From: Humulus lupulus
Taxonomy: Eukaryota > Streptophyta > Magnoliopsida > Rosales > Cannabaceae
Length of the DNA: 64,000 bases
Assembly: GCF_963169125.1 (NCBI RefSeq)
Contig: NC_084800.1
Location: 142,224,397 to 142,288,396 of the forward strand
Direction of reading: 5' to 3'
Part shown: one piece after another, positions 11,399 through 21,845 of the stretch
Layout: the number at the start of each line of letters is the position of its first letter
Numbering within the stretch: the first letter of the stretch is position 1
Notes under the pieces: model-generated
The model's input: only the letters and a program-made list of their open reading frames with translations
The model's database searches: none
Told to the model about the DNA's origin: nothing
Made by a program: the position numbers and the translations under genes

Positions 11399-11565
11399 AA
11401 AACATATAAGTGTTTGGATGTAACCAAATGCCCGAGCTAAGATAAGTTGGATATAACCGAATTATTAAAAACATATAAGTGTTTGGATGTAACCAAATGC
11501 GCGAGCTAAGGTAATTTGGATATAACCGAATTATTAAAAACATATAAGTGTGTGGATTACAAACC
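11399..11565 (+). repeat. 69-bp tandem repeat, about 2.4 copies
   Basis: AACATATAAGTG recurs at 11401, 11470 and 11539, a constant 69-bp spacing, with AAATGC-CGAGCTAAG and GGATATAACCGAATTATT repeated in between. The repetitive 77-residue antisense frame here comes from the repeat and is not a gene. Confidence 0.85.
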
Positions 11566-12071
11566 AATCACGACCTTAACAGGTTTGGAGCAAACAAGCT
11601 AAAACTAATCGACGATAAGTTGGAACATAAACCCACTTTGAGTTAAGTCGAGATCGAGGCTGGAGTATCTTATAAAACAATAGTTTCGAACTCATAACCT
11701 TGGAGAGATAACCGAGGACGAGAAAAAGTAACAAAAAAATAAGATATAACTAAACCGTTTGCATTACACACCATAAAAGTACTTTCAGGTTCATGGTTAA
11801 AGTAATATCCAACCTTGACGAATAACGAGATTGGAAGCGGATAATTCGAGCAAACTGTGCATGAATGCATTGAACCTTGAGCCTAAATCCAAACTATGTT
11901 TGTGCAAATAAACAAACATACATGATTCTTTAATATAAAATATGCAAAATATTTCGAATCAAGAAATGTAAAGCATATATATTAAAAGAAAAGAAAAAGA
12001 AATTGTATCAGCCCTACGGGCATAAATTAAAACAATCACAAAAATAAAGGGACGCAGCCCCGAGATGAGAT
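11566..12071. other. T1 spacer between pol and the antisense gene
   Basis: AT-rich, no gene seen. It would hold the 3' untranslated region of the antisense gene, on the minus strand. Confidence 0.4.
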
Positions 12072-12567
12072 TCAAGAAGGAGCAGTCTCCTTAGACTTCT
12101 CAGCACCGGCAGCACTAGACTCTCCAGGACGAATATCATGACTATCCTTCTGAGCAACCTCCCGAGCAGCCTGAGAAGCCTCCTCCGCGTCAAGCCGAGC
12201 TTGCCATTTGGCCACAAATCCTTCCTCGAAAGAGCCCAGGAAGCTGGTATCAAGGTCAGCGTTGCTAGCCCAGATCCTGTACATGGCTTGATCGACCGCT
12301 TTGTCCTTCTTCTCTTTGAACTCAGTATGGAGGCGAGCCTTTTCATTTTCGATTATCTCGAAAGTGGCAGCCTTCTCCTCCTCGAGCTTGGCATTAGCTT
12401 TCTCCAGCTCTGCAAGCTGAGCCTTCACCTTTTCAAGCTCTGTCTTCGAGTCCTTGAGTTCATCAGCCGTTTTAAGCTGGAGATTCCTCAACTCCTGGGC
12501 CAGAGACATGCTCGTGTGCACCTCATTGGTCAGCTTATAATTAAGCTGAGCCGAGACGACAAGAGCC

Positions 12568-12640
12568 TGAAACACAAAGAGATTGAATTAGAACATAAGA
12601 CAAGTCACATAAGCAATTAAAAGTAAGTTGCGAAAATTAC
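12568..12640 (-). other. Intron 3 of the antisense gene
   Basis: Donor GTAATT after GCTGCA, acceptor TTGTGTTTCAG. The junction falls between codons, and exon 4 continues ALVVSAQLNYKL in frame. Confidence 0.7.
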
Positions 12641-13112
12641 TGCAGCAGTAAGTTCAATACTCTTATCATAAAGAGTATTGCAGTCTCGAGCCTTATTCAC
12701 AAACTCCCAGTGATCAGCGTCGAATCCTATAAGACTTTGACCCACCCGAGAAAGGATATCCGGCCAATTACAGCTCTGTGGGCCTCGGCGGCACTATCAA
12801 GCATGAACTCATCAACATGAGGTCGGGCCGATGGCAGGAGTGACTTGGAGGTTGAGGGTTTCATCGGGGGTTGGTCGAGTGTTGGAGGAATTGTAGCCAG
12901 AGGAAGCGTGGCAGGTGCGACCGAGACGGATGCGTCGACCTAGGCATTCGAGTCCTCGGCTATGCTCGCAGTAGTTGGAGCTGGTGGAGTCTTCTCGGTG
13001 CACTTGAGGATTTTGGAGGGTCGATCTAACCGCCGCGAGCCTCTCGGGCGCTTACTCTTTTGAGCCCCCTCGCCACTGTAGAGCACGACGTCAAGGTCAG
13101 AGTCCATAACAC

Positions 13113-13195
13113 CTACACAGTTGCAATCAAGATTTAGCATGGTGCTATCAAACGTAGAAGATATAAAAAAAAAAACAAGTGGAGAAAAACCTAAC
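13113..13195 (-). other. Intron 2 of the antisense gene
   Basis: Donor GTTAGG, acceptor CTGTGTAG, pyrimidine-rich interior. The split codon is A|GT (Ser). An alternative donor 5 bp later would break the frame. Confidence 0.65.
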
Positions 13196-13844
13196 TGGAA
13201 CTCTCCTCCGAGCTTGAGCTTGGAGACCATGAAATTGCCCCATCTTTAGAAGAGGCGGGGGGAGTACCTTCCTTATAGGTGGACGTCAACCTCGAAAGGT
13301 CCCTATAGTCATTGGTCCCATATTGGATGGCTATTTCGTCCCATACCTCGTTTAGGCTATACATAGTGTCGTACTTCCCGAGCCAGCTATCGAACCTATG
13401 AATCCATTCATCTACCCAAGTCCATACATAAAAATGATCCCTATCGTCCTTGCACAATACTAACCTATCGGGTTTGTGTTTTAGTAAGGTGGGGGACCAC
13501 ATTTTCGAGCTTAGGATGAATGTACCTTGACCATCTGAGCCCGAGCTCGAGGCTTCATCGTTGGCCTCGTTCCCTGATTGCGGGCTCCTTCGGCGAACTG
13601 GAGGCGGGGGCCTCACCTCTCTCCTTTGGGGGGAGGATGCCTGTTGGCAAGGGCACGAGCTCCCAGCGGTCGTATTTTTTGTTGGACCAGTCCGAGGTGG
13701 ACTGGCCATCTCCAAAGAGCTCGCAAGCTCGAAGTTTACCTTCATGCAAAAGGTATAAGAGCGATCTCCTGCCATAAGGGAGTTGGAGCAGGGTCTCCCT
13801 ATGCTCCTTTATCTCGTCAGAAGGAGTGGGACGACGATAGTTGG

Positions 13845-13928
13845 CTGGAAAATAAAATACATTTCAACTAAGTACAAGCCTATAGACAAAAGTTCGAGCA
13901 CAGAGATAAAGGAGGTTGGGGTACTTAC
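13845..13928 (-). other. Intron 1 of the antisense gene
   Basis: Donor GTAAGTAC (13928 downward) and acceptor TTTTCCAG (ending at 13845). Joining the flanks gives a codon split 1+2, and homologous protein sequence continues on both sides. Confidence 0.75.
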
Positions 13929-14820
13929 AAATCCTTCTGAATGAATAATATCAAGATGGAGATAAACCGTCCATCCAGAAGAAGGCCTTCTTAAAATCTG
14001 GAGGATGATTCGGAAGATCCTCAAACATCTTTTTCTCCTTCGGGTAGCTCGAAAGGTAATAGAAGCCCTATCCTCCCCGAGATCGGGAGGGATTTCTTTT
14101 CAAGTAGAAAAGTTACAAGATCTCCTCTGGCATTGGTCCTTCCCACTTCAGCTCGTGGTATATCGACCTCAGGGTAGACAGAACCCTATATGAATTAGTG
14201 TTGAGCTGGAATGGAGCCAACCCAACGGAGTCCATGAAGTCCTTAAAGAAAGACTTCAAAGGCAGTATCGCTCCTGCCTTCATATGCTCCTGGCTCCAAG
14301 CCGCATACCTCAGCTTGTTGTCAGGATTTCCATCTCCTGGAGCACGGCAGCTTCGCTCGTGGGAGGTATGGGCTCGACACCTTAACGAGCCTGACAATCT
14401 TATACCGTGAAAGGCCAAGATATCGTTTATCTTACCTAGCGAGGTAACCGAGCTCCAATAATGCTCGGCCTCGAAAATTTCCCTCCTCGGCTGCGAGGTG
14501 GAGGGCTCCCCCATCAGTGAAAATTGAAGATCTCCCGAGTTGTACGCGACTGTCATTTTTAGCCTGGGATCGAGGGGGATCGGTCTGGGCCTTGAGTCAT
14601 ATTCTGGATAAAGAGCCTCTCGAAGGATTTTTCTCTTCTTCTCTATGACCTCAACGATTTGATGATCATAATGAGCTTGGGTTTCTTCTTGTTCGCAAGC
14701 TAGCTCGTGTTCACGAATCAGGTGCTGGTTCCGGGCGAACAATGACTCCGGGCTCGGAGTTTTTGGCGAATACTGGATGGCAAGCAGCGACCCCCATCGT
14801 CTTTCCAGATTCTGTGACAT

Positions 14821-15810
14821 CTAGCGAGAAAGAAAAAATGGTGAGGGCCATTCATGCAAGGAGTCAAGAATAACGAGCTTGGTGAAACAAGCTCGGAAGT
14901 GCTTGGGTACGAGACGTGCTCAATCCTGGAAACCCGATTAAGGGTCACAACGTGTATTCCACAAAAAAGAAGGAGGGAAGTGGGTCTAATTTTTGAGAAT
15001 CCTGAAATATCAGGGAAAAAGGTGGCGGTTATTCAAAAATGGTATTCTTGGGTATCGTGCGTTCTTTAAAACAAAGATTTTGTACCCAATATCTTGGTGT
15101 GCAAGATACGTCTTCCAAATTTTGAAAACCTAGAAAAAAGAGACCATGTTTGGGTCTTTCTACATATAAACTGGATTTAGAACCAGTAATGGGAGAACCT
15201 AAACCTAATATCTATTGATCAAAGCGTCCTAGTATATCAAACTATAGAATGAACTAGTGCATTCCCAAGAACTAAAAAACAGCAAAGCCAGGAACTGATA
15301 AAAAAAAAAAGAGAAAATCATTAGATACTTACGCAATGAAGATGGCGATTGCAGAGAAATCATTGATTGAAGGAGAGGCTCTAGGTATAATCTCACAGTC
15401 TCGAACAAGCTGGCGGTCCTTTGCTTCTTTGGCTGGGAGAACATGCAAAAGCAAACAACTTTCTGGTATGGCCTTTGGTTTTTTCTCTCATCTTTTTTCC
15501 TTTGATGAACGTAAAGGTAAAAGGAAGAAGATGAGTAAGGCCTTATATATAGACGATCAGAAATGGTAAAAAGGGGTTAATCCAAGCCATTGGCCAAGAT
15601 CCTTATCAAATCCGACGGCTAGGGATATACGACTAGATGGTACCAAAGAGGTGGCAGGCGGACGATCGTGGGCAGATTTCCAAGGTACTCGAGTACCTTG
15701 AATGAGCAATACCCAACTGACATGCGTCCATACTCGAGTATGTGTGACAGTACAGTTCCCGAGGAAAGTAGTTCAAAAGTTTCCGTCTCATAGGATTCGA
15801 ACAAATACTT
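14821..15810. other. T1 region between the antisense gene and the polypurine tract
   Basis: No sense-strand gene. On the minus strand this is the upstream side of the antisense gene and would be expected to hold its promoter. Seen from that strand, TATATATAAGGCCTTACTC (about 15533-15551) is a TATA-like box some 720 bp before the ATG, so an upstream non-coding exon is possible but not shown. Confidence 0.4.
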
Positions 15811-15824
15811 TTGAGGGGGCAAAA
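15811..15824 (+). other. Polypurine tract of T1
   Basis: TTGAGGGGGCAAAA lies directly before the 3' LTR, the expected position for plus-strand priming. Confidence 0.8.
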
Positions 15825-16611
15825 TGTTACACCCAGATTTCGAGCCTTGAGAATTGTGATCTCGAAAGTTGGATTCGTCAGGTGTGAGCTCGCAATATCT
15901 AGAATACGTGTTCATGATCTAGGCGCCAAAACTTCAAAGCAGGTGGCAACCTCGAAGATGGGGCAGCCTCGAAGTCCATACAAGCTCAAAAGATAGAATA
16001 TCGGAGTACGTCCATTGTCGGGTGACCTCAGATCAAGTGGTCTGAGTTTGCATGAGTGTGAGCTCAGGGTAGTGCGGCCTCGGTGGTATTTACCCTTTCC
16101 AAGTTGATCTTGAGAAAATAATACAACTCGAAAGTCACTCAGAGACCTGAACTGGCACGATGCTGACGATGTTGATTGCTGACTTCGAACATCTTAGTGA
16201 GTCGCTTGGAGAGACGCAGTCAACATTTATTGTAGTAACTTCCCTATAATAAAGGGATATTTATTAGTCAGTTATACGCCCCCTGGTCTTCAGGGGACGT
16301 TTCCTTGTATATAGGAGTTATAGGCTTTTAAAGCCATTAAATTTATTAAGGTAAAGGATAACTTCCTAGAAACGTGTGGGATAGTATCCTGAAACTTCCT
16401 CTATAAATAAAGAAGTCATGTGCCTTTGTAAGGGACCGAAATTTTGTGATCTTGAGAGAAACTCTGGAGAATTCATCTCTGAAGAATTTCCAGATATTTT
16501 TAACTGCTGAACCACGTAAAAAATCCTCCTTGTTTTATTGTATTTTTCTGGCCATAACTATTTACTATTTACGTGCTCTACATTTCAAGTTGATGAAGAA
16601 CGGCGTCAATA
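15825..16611 (+). repeat. 3' LTR of Tat element T1
   Basis: 787 bp, TGTTACACCC to GTCAATA, matching 1607-2432. It lacks about 40 bp near 16496. TATA box at 16402-16409. Confidence 0.92.
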
Positions 16612-17125
16612 GTCGTCACTGATTTGTGCCTGTTATGGCCTGATAAATATTTGGTTAATATCTTTTGAATTATTTCATTGTCTGGATTGTTTATGCTATG
16701 TGATATGGTTTTCTTGTTGGGCCTCAGCTCATGGGTGCTACGTGGTGCATGTAATGGCAATGGTAAGATGGTTCAACCATGACTTGGAGAGCTCTGGGGG
16801 CGAGATGTACATTGTCAGCTACTCGGCCGCCACGGTCCAGGGATTGTACAAGGACATAAACCTAAAATATATATTTTGCCATTAGAGTGGCCTTGATTAT
16901 TTAAAACTTTTGGAGATTTTGTAAATATGTCCTTTAAGCCCTGTTTTGGGATCCCATGTACCAAACATTTGTTTTCATGAGAAACTTTCGTTTATGGACA
17001 AAATATTTTAACCCTAACTTGTTTATTATTCTAGGATCACATTCTTCATTTAAATGACTCGATTAGAAAGTCTTGCACTATTTAAAAGACACAGTGTGAC
17101 GACCTTGGTTATCCAGGGCTTTACA
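16612..17125 (+). mobile_element. Family A LTR, 3' part after T1
   Basis: After the right GTCGT (16612-16616) the interrupted A LTR continues and matches 23930-24437. It ends GGGCTTTACA at 17125, immediately before a TTGGTATC primer site. Window copy 1 plus the missing 486 bp gives about 2.6 kb, equal to the complete copy at 21846-24437. Confidence 0.88.
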
Positions 17126-17145
17126 ACTTGGTATCCGAACGGTCT
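17126..17145 (+). other. Primer-binding site of family A, copy 1
   Basis: ACTTGGTATCCGAACGG after the LTR, a variant of TTGGTATCAGAGC, the initiator-Met tRNA type site used by many plant LTR elements. The same site recurs at 24438. Confidence 0.7.
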
Positions 17146-20100
17146 AGGTTTAAGGGTTCCTGAAGACTGGCGGGACATGTACACTTACCGCTAAAGACAA
17201 GCTCGACTTAGGGTTTCGTAATTGAATACATGATATTATATGCTTAAGTGATTAAATGGAATATGAACGCATGAATTTGTATATTTAACAAGGAGCATAA
17301 GATTCTGATACGGTCGTGCCCTTGACTACTATGTGATAATATTGAGGCATGCTCATTAGCATTGCTATTGAATGTGGATGAATATTTGGATAATGATATG
17401 CATATTGATTGTATGTGGTGAATTGTTTAAATTGAACTTATATGATGCACTTGTTTATCGGTATATGCAAAGCATGGTAGGTATGAATGTATCTGGTAGT
17501 AATGAAATTTGATAATAAATGCATAGTAAAGTAGATTGGTGTTTGATATGTTTTATGTGTGTTTGGTTATTGTGATTGTTTGGACCTTCCTATGGGATTG
17601 ATATGGATATGAACATCAGGGCTGAGGGGTTTAGTCGGTGAAGGCAGATGAATTCAGATTGTTTATGCTTAGAATGGGTGATTGGACTTAGTATTGTTCT
17701 AGTGAGGGTTGCAGATGATAACAAAGGATGGAATCATTCATCTGCCTCTGAAAGTTACAGCAGACGTTCGCTGGTATGTAAGGCTGTGAGATCTGATAGA
17801 GGAGACTATATGGGTGAAACAACGAGTTCTTTTATGGGGAAAAAGCTGCCTTGTATATCTTGAAAGTAGGGTTACCAGTTTTGGTTTAACCAGAGGGTGG
17901 AGAAAGATAAAGAATTAATGTGTGGAAGGCTTTAGAGGCATTATCCCCTGGTTCTGAGGAAGGTTTGGATTTGCCTAAGGACTGATTAGTGGATTAGCAT
18001 AGCTAATCCCATCCTTGATTACATGAAGATGATAGGTCGTGACAGAGTGGTTGCGCTCAGTAGTTGTGGCAAAAGGATGTCCAGAAGTGGTACTCAGACC
18101 TAAAATGTTGTCATAACGGGTTGAGAGGAATTTAGGCAGTGATTTAATAAAGAGGTTATAAAGACATAGTTTGAGCTATGGAGACTAATAAGTTTATGAA
18201 CTTGGTTTAGAATGGTAAGGCAACGACAATGAATGTCAATAAGTTTGGTGGGTTGGTTAATCTGCTTTGGAAGTTGATACAAGCAAATGTAGTTGGGAAT
18301 GATGATTCATTTAAGGATTAAACTCTGGGATGGCCTAGAGCATCAACGCCACTCCAGTGCATGAGATTTTCATCTATGCTCGGGCAGCAGGGAGGGCCAT
18401 GCTATTTAAGATATAGGGAATGAGGTATGAGGTGCGAATGTCATAGGGCTAGAAATGCAGATGACGATATTCCCATTGTGGGATTTAGTAAGGAAAGATG
18501 CTCAGTAATTGGAACAGAAGAACCCTTGACAGTTCTTTGACTCCTGGTTTTGACAGGAAGGGGTATAGTGTACAGGATAGCCGTCACGACAGTGATGAGG
18601 CTTAGTGAAGTTATTCAATACGCACCAAAAGCAGGAGACGCCAACTGGAAAAATGCTAGGTAAGGACATGTTCTCTACATGGAATGGTTCAGTACGTTAG
18701 GGCAGATTAGGGATTGCCTAGGATTAGAGAATGGAAGACTAGAATGCCTTGTTACATTTGAAGTCTGAGGCTTGTTCCTCGGAGGTGACAGGATGACTTG
18801 ATAATCCTTGTTCTTGGTTACATAACAAGCTGGAAGAGTTCAGTGTTGTGTATCTTCCAGGAAAGATTCCTATAAGAAGTATATGCCTCAAGGTTATTGT
18901 ACGAGGGGCTTGGGATATTAGTGCTTGTTGGGGGGATTCGTGGTGAAAGTGGATGCGCTTGTCATATGAGAGCCTTGTTATGGGCATGAGTGAGAGCTAA
19001 TTTGTTAAATTAGGGACAACCATGGATTGTAGGGGACATCATTTGAAGTATATAAGTTGGACTGAATGGAAACTGAAGTGGTTAGTAGGGATTCAGATGA
19101 GTATGTAAGGAGTTGTTGTGTACGCTTAAGGATTTGGCTATGCACAAACTCGGTATCAGGGACATTATGAAGGTTGGTATTAATTTAGCAAAAAGAATTA
19201 CCTGTTCAGTTGAAGAAGTATCTGGCTTAGGGATGGATTAGCAGAAGCACTGTATCATGGGATTTGTTTACATTGCTTGTTAAGGATGAAGAGTTTAAAT
19301 GCCCAGTTACAAGCAGGATAATGTCTTCGGGAATTGACCATCGATCTGATTATTTCCAGCTAAGGATCAAGGAAAGAGACATTTCAGGAATTATTACTTG
19401 TACCAAATGGGGTGTGATGGATTATTAGTAAAGGTTCTTAACTAACTTAAGCTTCAACAACATAGGTAAGTTCGACAAGCAGAGAGTATAGGAATGATAT
19501 GAATAAGTCATCTCCAGGTTCGTTAGGATGTATTGGATGAATTCCCAGTTAGAAGCATAATTCAAATGACTACTACACTGATGATACCAAGATTGAAGAA
19601 GCAGGGTCACATGTAAGGCTCCAAAAGGTGTCAGTTTCGATCTCGCCAAGGGTATTCATGGTCACGCTACAGGAAGAGAAAGGATCAGGTATGAAGAGAT
19701 TTAATATGAAGCCACTGAGAAATTATTGAAGAACGTCTAAAGGATAGGAAGCACAACGAGACTGATGAACATGTCATCTACTACATAAGTATCCTTGGAG
19801 GACAGCCACACCAGAGATTAGAACAACGAAAGAACCTCAGGGTAGACTGAATGGACAACTTTTTATCAGATTTTCAGAAGACAGTATAAGGATTGGTAAG
19901 CACCCTATGGTATATGAATCTGCATGTAGTGGGTGGTTAGAGAAGAGTAGTGTGAAGGATCTTGACTTTGTTTAAAAAAAACATGAAATTGTAAGAGGTG
20001 CATCAGGTCTGAGACGCACCCAGATATAGAAGGAAGGGATGATGGTTTGAACCTCACGGTAGGTGAAAGAGGCGGAACATGGTCAGTATACAGGAAATAT

Positions 20101-20640
20101 TAAGTTGACGATGAATGCGTAGTGTAAGGAATTTGAGCACTTGGTCATTTGTAGAGGAATAACTCTGAGACTAGGATCCGATGAGACTTATTGGGCAATT
20201 TATGTTAGAAATCCTAGACTATGCAAGAGGAAAATTAATTTGGAAGCTGATCTCTTACTTGGGAAGGTCTGTTCTGATTGATGGGACACCACAGTTTATA
20301 GTAAGGTCAGACAAGGTAACGATTGAGATTGGTAGAGTACTTGTGATTAGTTATAGACAGATATATACCGTTTTGGACAATAGAATCCAGAGTGAGGATC
20401 TTGTGGGAATGATGAAGAACCCTACCAATATAATATGAGTTAAGATATGAAAATCAGGTGAGTGATCCGATGGAATTTGGTGTGGAGATGAAAGTTCTAA
20501 ATGAACATCATATTACCTCCTAAGACATATGGTAACCAGGGAGTTTAAATGGACGATAAGATCTAATATTCAGATATAGGAAGATATAATGGTATAGTGG
20601 TGGATTGTAGGAGTGAACCACATTAGATTACAAGTGAGAT

Positions 20641-21130
20641 GATTGGACATGGAAGGTTGCAACTTAGCAGATTAAGTTAACACATTTTGGTTCGTGTTAA
20701 CGGGTGACGTGGCATGGTAATTGATAATGTCGGGTTGAAATCCTTTAAATTTTCCAACTTCTGGAAAGGAAATAAGGAACGAAGGGAGTAAGGTTGGAAC
20801 CTGGAATTATTGACTGTCTACAGATAGAATGGAGATTTGAAGGATTAATGGTTATTTTAAAGAATTATGCATTGAATGTGTAAGTGATTGGACATGGAAG
20901 GTTGCAACTTAGCATATTAAGTTAACACATTTTGGTTCATGTTAACGGGTGACATGGCATGGTAATTGATAATGTCGGGTTGAAACCCTTTAAATTTTCC
21001 AAGTTCTGGAAAGGAAATAGGAAACAAAGGGAGTAAGGTTGGAACCTAGAATTATTGATTGTCTACAGATAGAATGGCGATTTGAAGGATTAATGGTTAT
21101 TTTTAAGAATTATGCATTGAATGTGTATGT
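20641..21130 (+). repeat. 245-bp tandem duplication in the A internal region
   Basis: GATTGGACATGGAAGG starts at 20641 and again at 20886. The two units run in step for about 245 bp with about a dozen to fifteen differences (roughly 94% identical). Confidence 0.85.
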
Positions 21131-21833
21131 GTTTGTGATATTAAGAAAAGTATAATCCCTTGATGAATCAGTCACAGAGATGAATGCTGGCTTACGGCTA
21201 AGGTGACACAGCATAAGTTATGATAAGATACAAAGCATGAAGTGCTGGTTCTAGTAAGGAAATAAAAGATAACAAGTATTATGGTTCAGTATTGGTTCAG
21301 GGGAAACTAATGAAGTTATGGGGAATTATTAAGGTAGAAGGATCTTCTCAGCTGCATGGACATAAGGGTTAACAAGTTTCAAGTAACGGAACACGAAGTT
21401 CCAGGACGGGAGATTTGTATTTCTCCACATATGGCAACAAGAAAGAGTATGATATTCCAGGGAAGAAAGGGTAGTTTTAACTTCCCATTTAATAAGAGTT
21501 CTGATATCGTAACAAGGTTTGGGTCGAGGGCCTACAGGTTAGCCCTACCCTGGCGTGGGTTGTGGCTTATGGGTATTACTGGTGCCAATGACCAGACAGG
21601 GAAACGACCGCAGATGAAATAAGCAGACCCTGAGGTTCACGCAGAATTGTTGGGTAAGGTAAGGATAATGAGATTATAGTTATAAGATAAAATCTTATGG
21701 AACAAGATTGTCACTCTATTAAGAATGTTATTGAAGGATTAAAGGTAAAGAATTAGACTCTGGAGTTATGATCAAAGGTATGAGATTTATTATCAGATTT
21801 GTTCGAATAAATTTCGTGGACGAAATTGTTATC

Positions 21834-21845
21834 ATAAGGGGTAGT
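21834..21845 (+). other. Polypurine tract of family A
   Basis: ATAAGGGGTAGT directly before the LTR start TGTAATGACCC at 21846. Element B has the related AAGGAGGGGATAGT at the same place. Confidence 0.65.

Larger units (their letters stand above)
12072..14820 (-). pseudogene. Antisense spliced gene in T1 (gypsy-type transposon domain plus coiled coil), broken
   Basis: A minus-strand gene opposite to the retrotransposon. Likely exons are 14820-13929, 13844-13196, 13112-12641 and 12567-12072. All three introns (84, 83 and 73 bp) have GT...AG ends, and each junction keeps reading frame. Exon 1 carries the domain I recognise as the plant 'putative gypsy type transposon' family (LPLKSFFKDFMDSVGLAPFQ, then NPSRSRGG, SSYPKEKKMFED and FFWMDGLS). 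Exon 2 starts in NYRRPTP and goes on to LPYGRRSLLYLLHEGKLRAC. Exon 4 is a Lys/Glu-rich coiled coil (LEKVKAQLAELEKANAKLEE) with an acidic tail. Damage: three in-frame stops in the last part of exon 1 (about 14112, 14060 and 13955), a frameshift near 13610-13640, a stop near 12940 and a frameshift near 12770. Antisense genes of this kind are, to my knowledge, known in Tat-lineage elements; their function is not established. Confidence 0.75.
1607..16611 (+). mobile_element. Complete Tat-lineage Ty3/gypsy retrotransposon (element T1)
   Basis: A full-length LTR retrotransposon bounded by TGTTACACCC at 1607 and GTCAATA at 16611, with a perfect 5-bp target duplication GTCGT (1602-1606 and 16612-16616). 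The order is 5' LTR, primer-binding region, gag, protease, RT, RNase H, second RNase H, integrase, a long 3' region with an antisense gene, polypurine tract and 3' LTR. The second RNase H just before integrase and the DNGSS-type protease mark the Tat lineage. The span is 15.0 kb, of which 2.66 kb is a later hAT insertion in the integrase. The frames are broken repeatedly. By eye the two LTRs are roughly 95% identical apart from one indel of about 40 bp, so the element is not recent. Confidence 0.93.
17126..21845 (+). pseudogene. Family A internal region, copy 1 (decayed)
   Basis: 4.7 kb between two A LTRs, with no frame longer than about 88 codons that I trust. Some coding ancestry is visible near the 3' end: around 21340-21560 the frame includes GSRAYRLALPW, resembling VAYRLALPP after the integrase of element B (39456), and the bases around 21395-21440 resemble B's VEFQVGDYVFLRV region. 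It is collinear with the second internal region (24438-26156) and with minus-strand element C (about 33584-29576). This is either an old Tekay-like gag-pol eroded beyond reading or a non-autonomous derivative. Includes a 245-bp tandem duplication at 20641-21130. Confidence 0.65.

Noticed and set aside
12138..12620. 160-residue plus-strand frame
   Set aside because: Shadow of the Lys/Glu/Ala-rich coiled-coil exon on the minus strand.
17648..17863. Short open frames in the A internal region (also 20181-20438)
   Set aside because: Not kept in the second A copy or in C, and no domain is visible.
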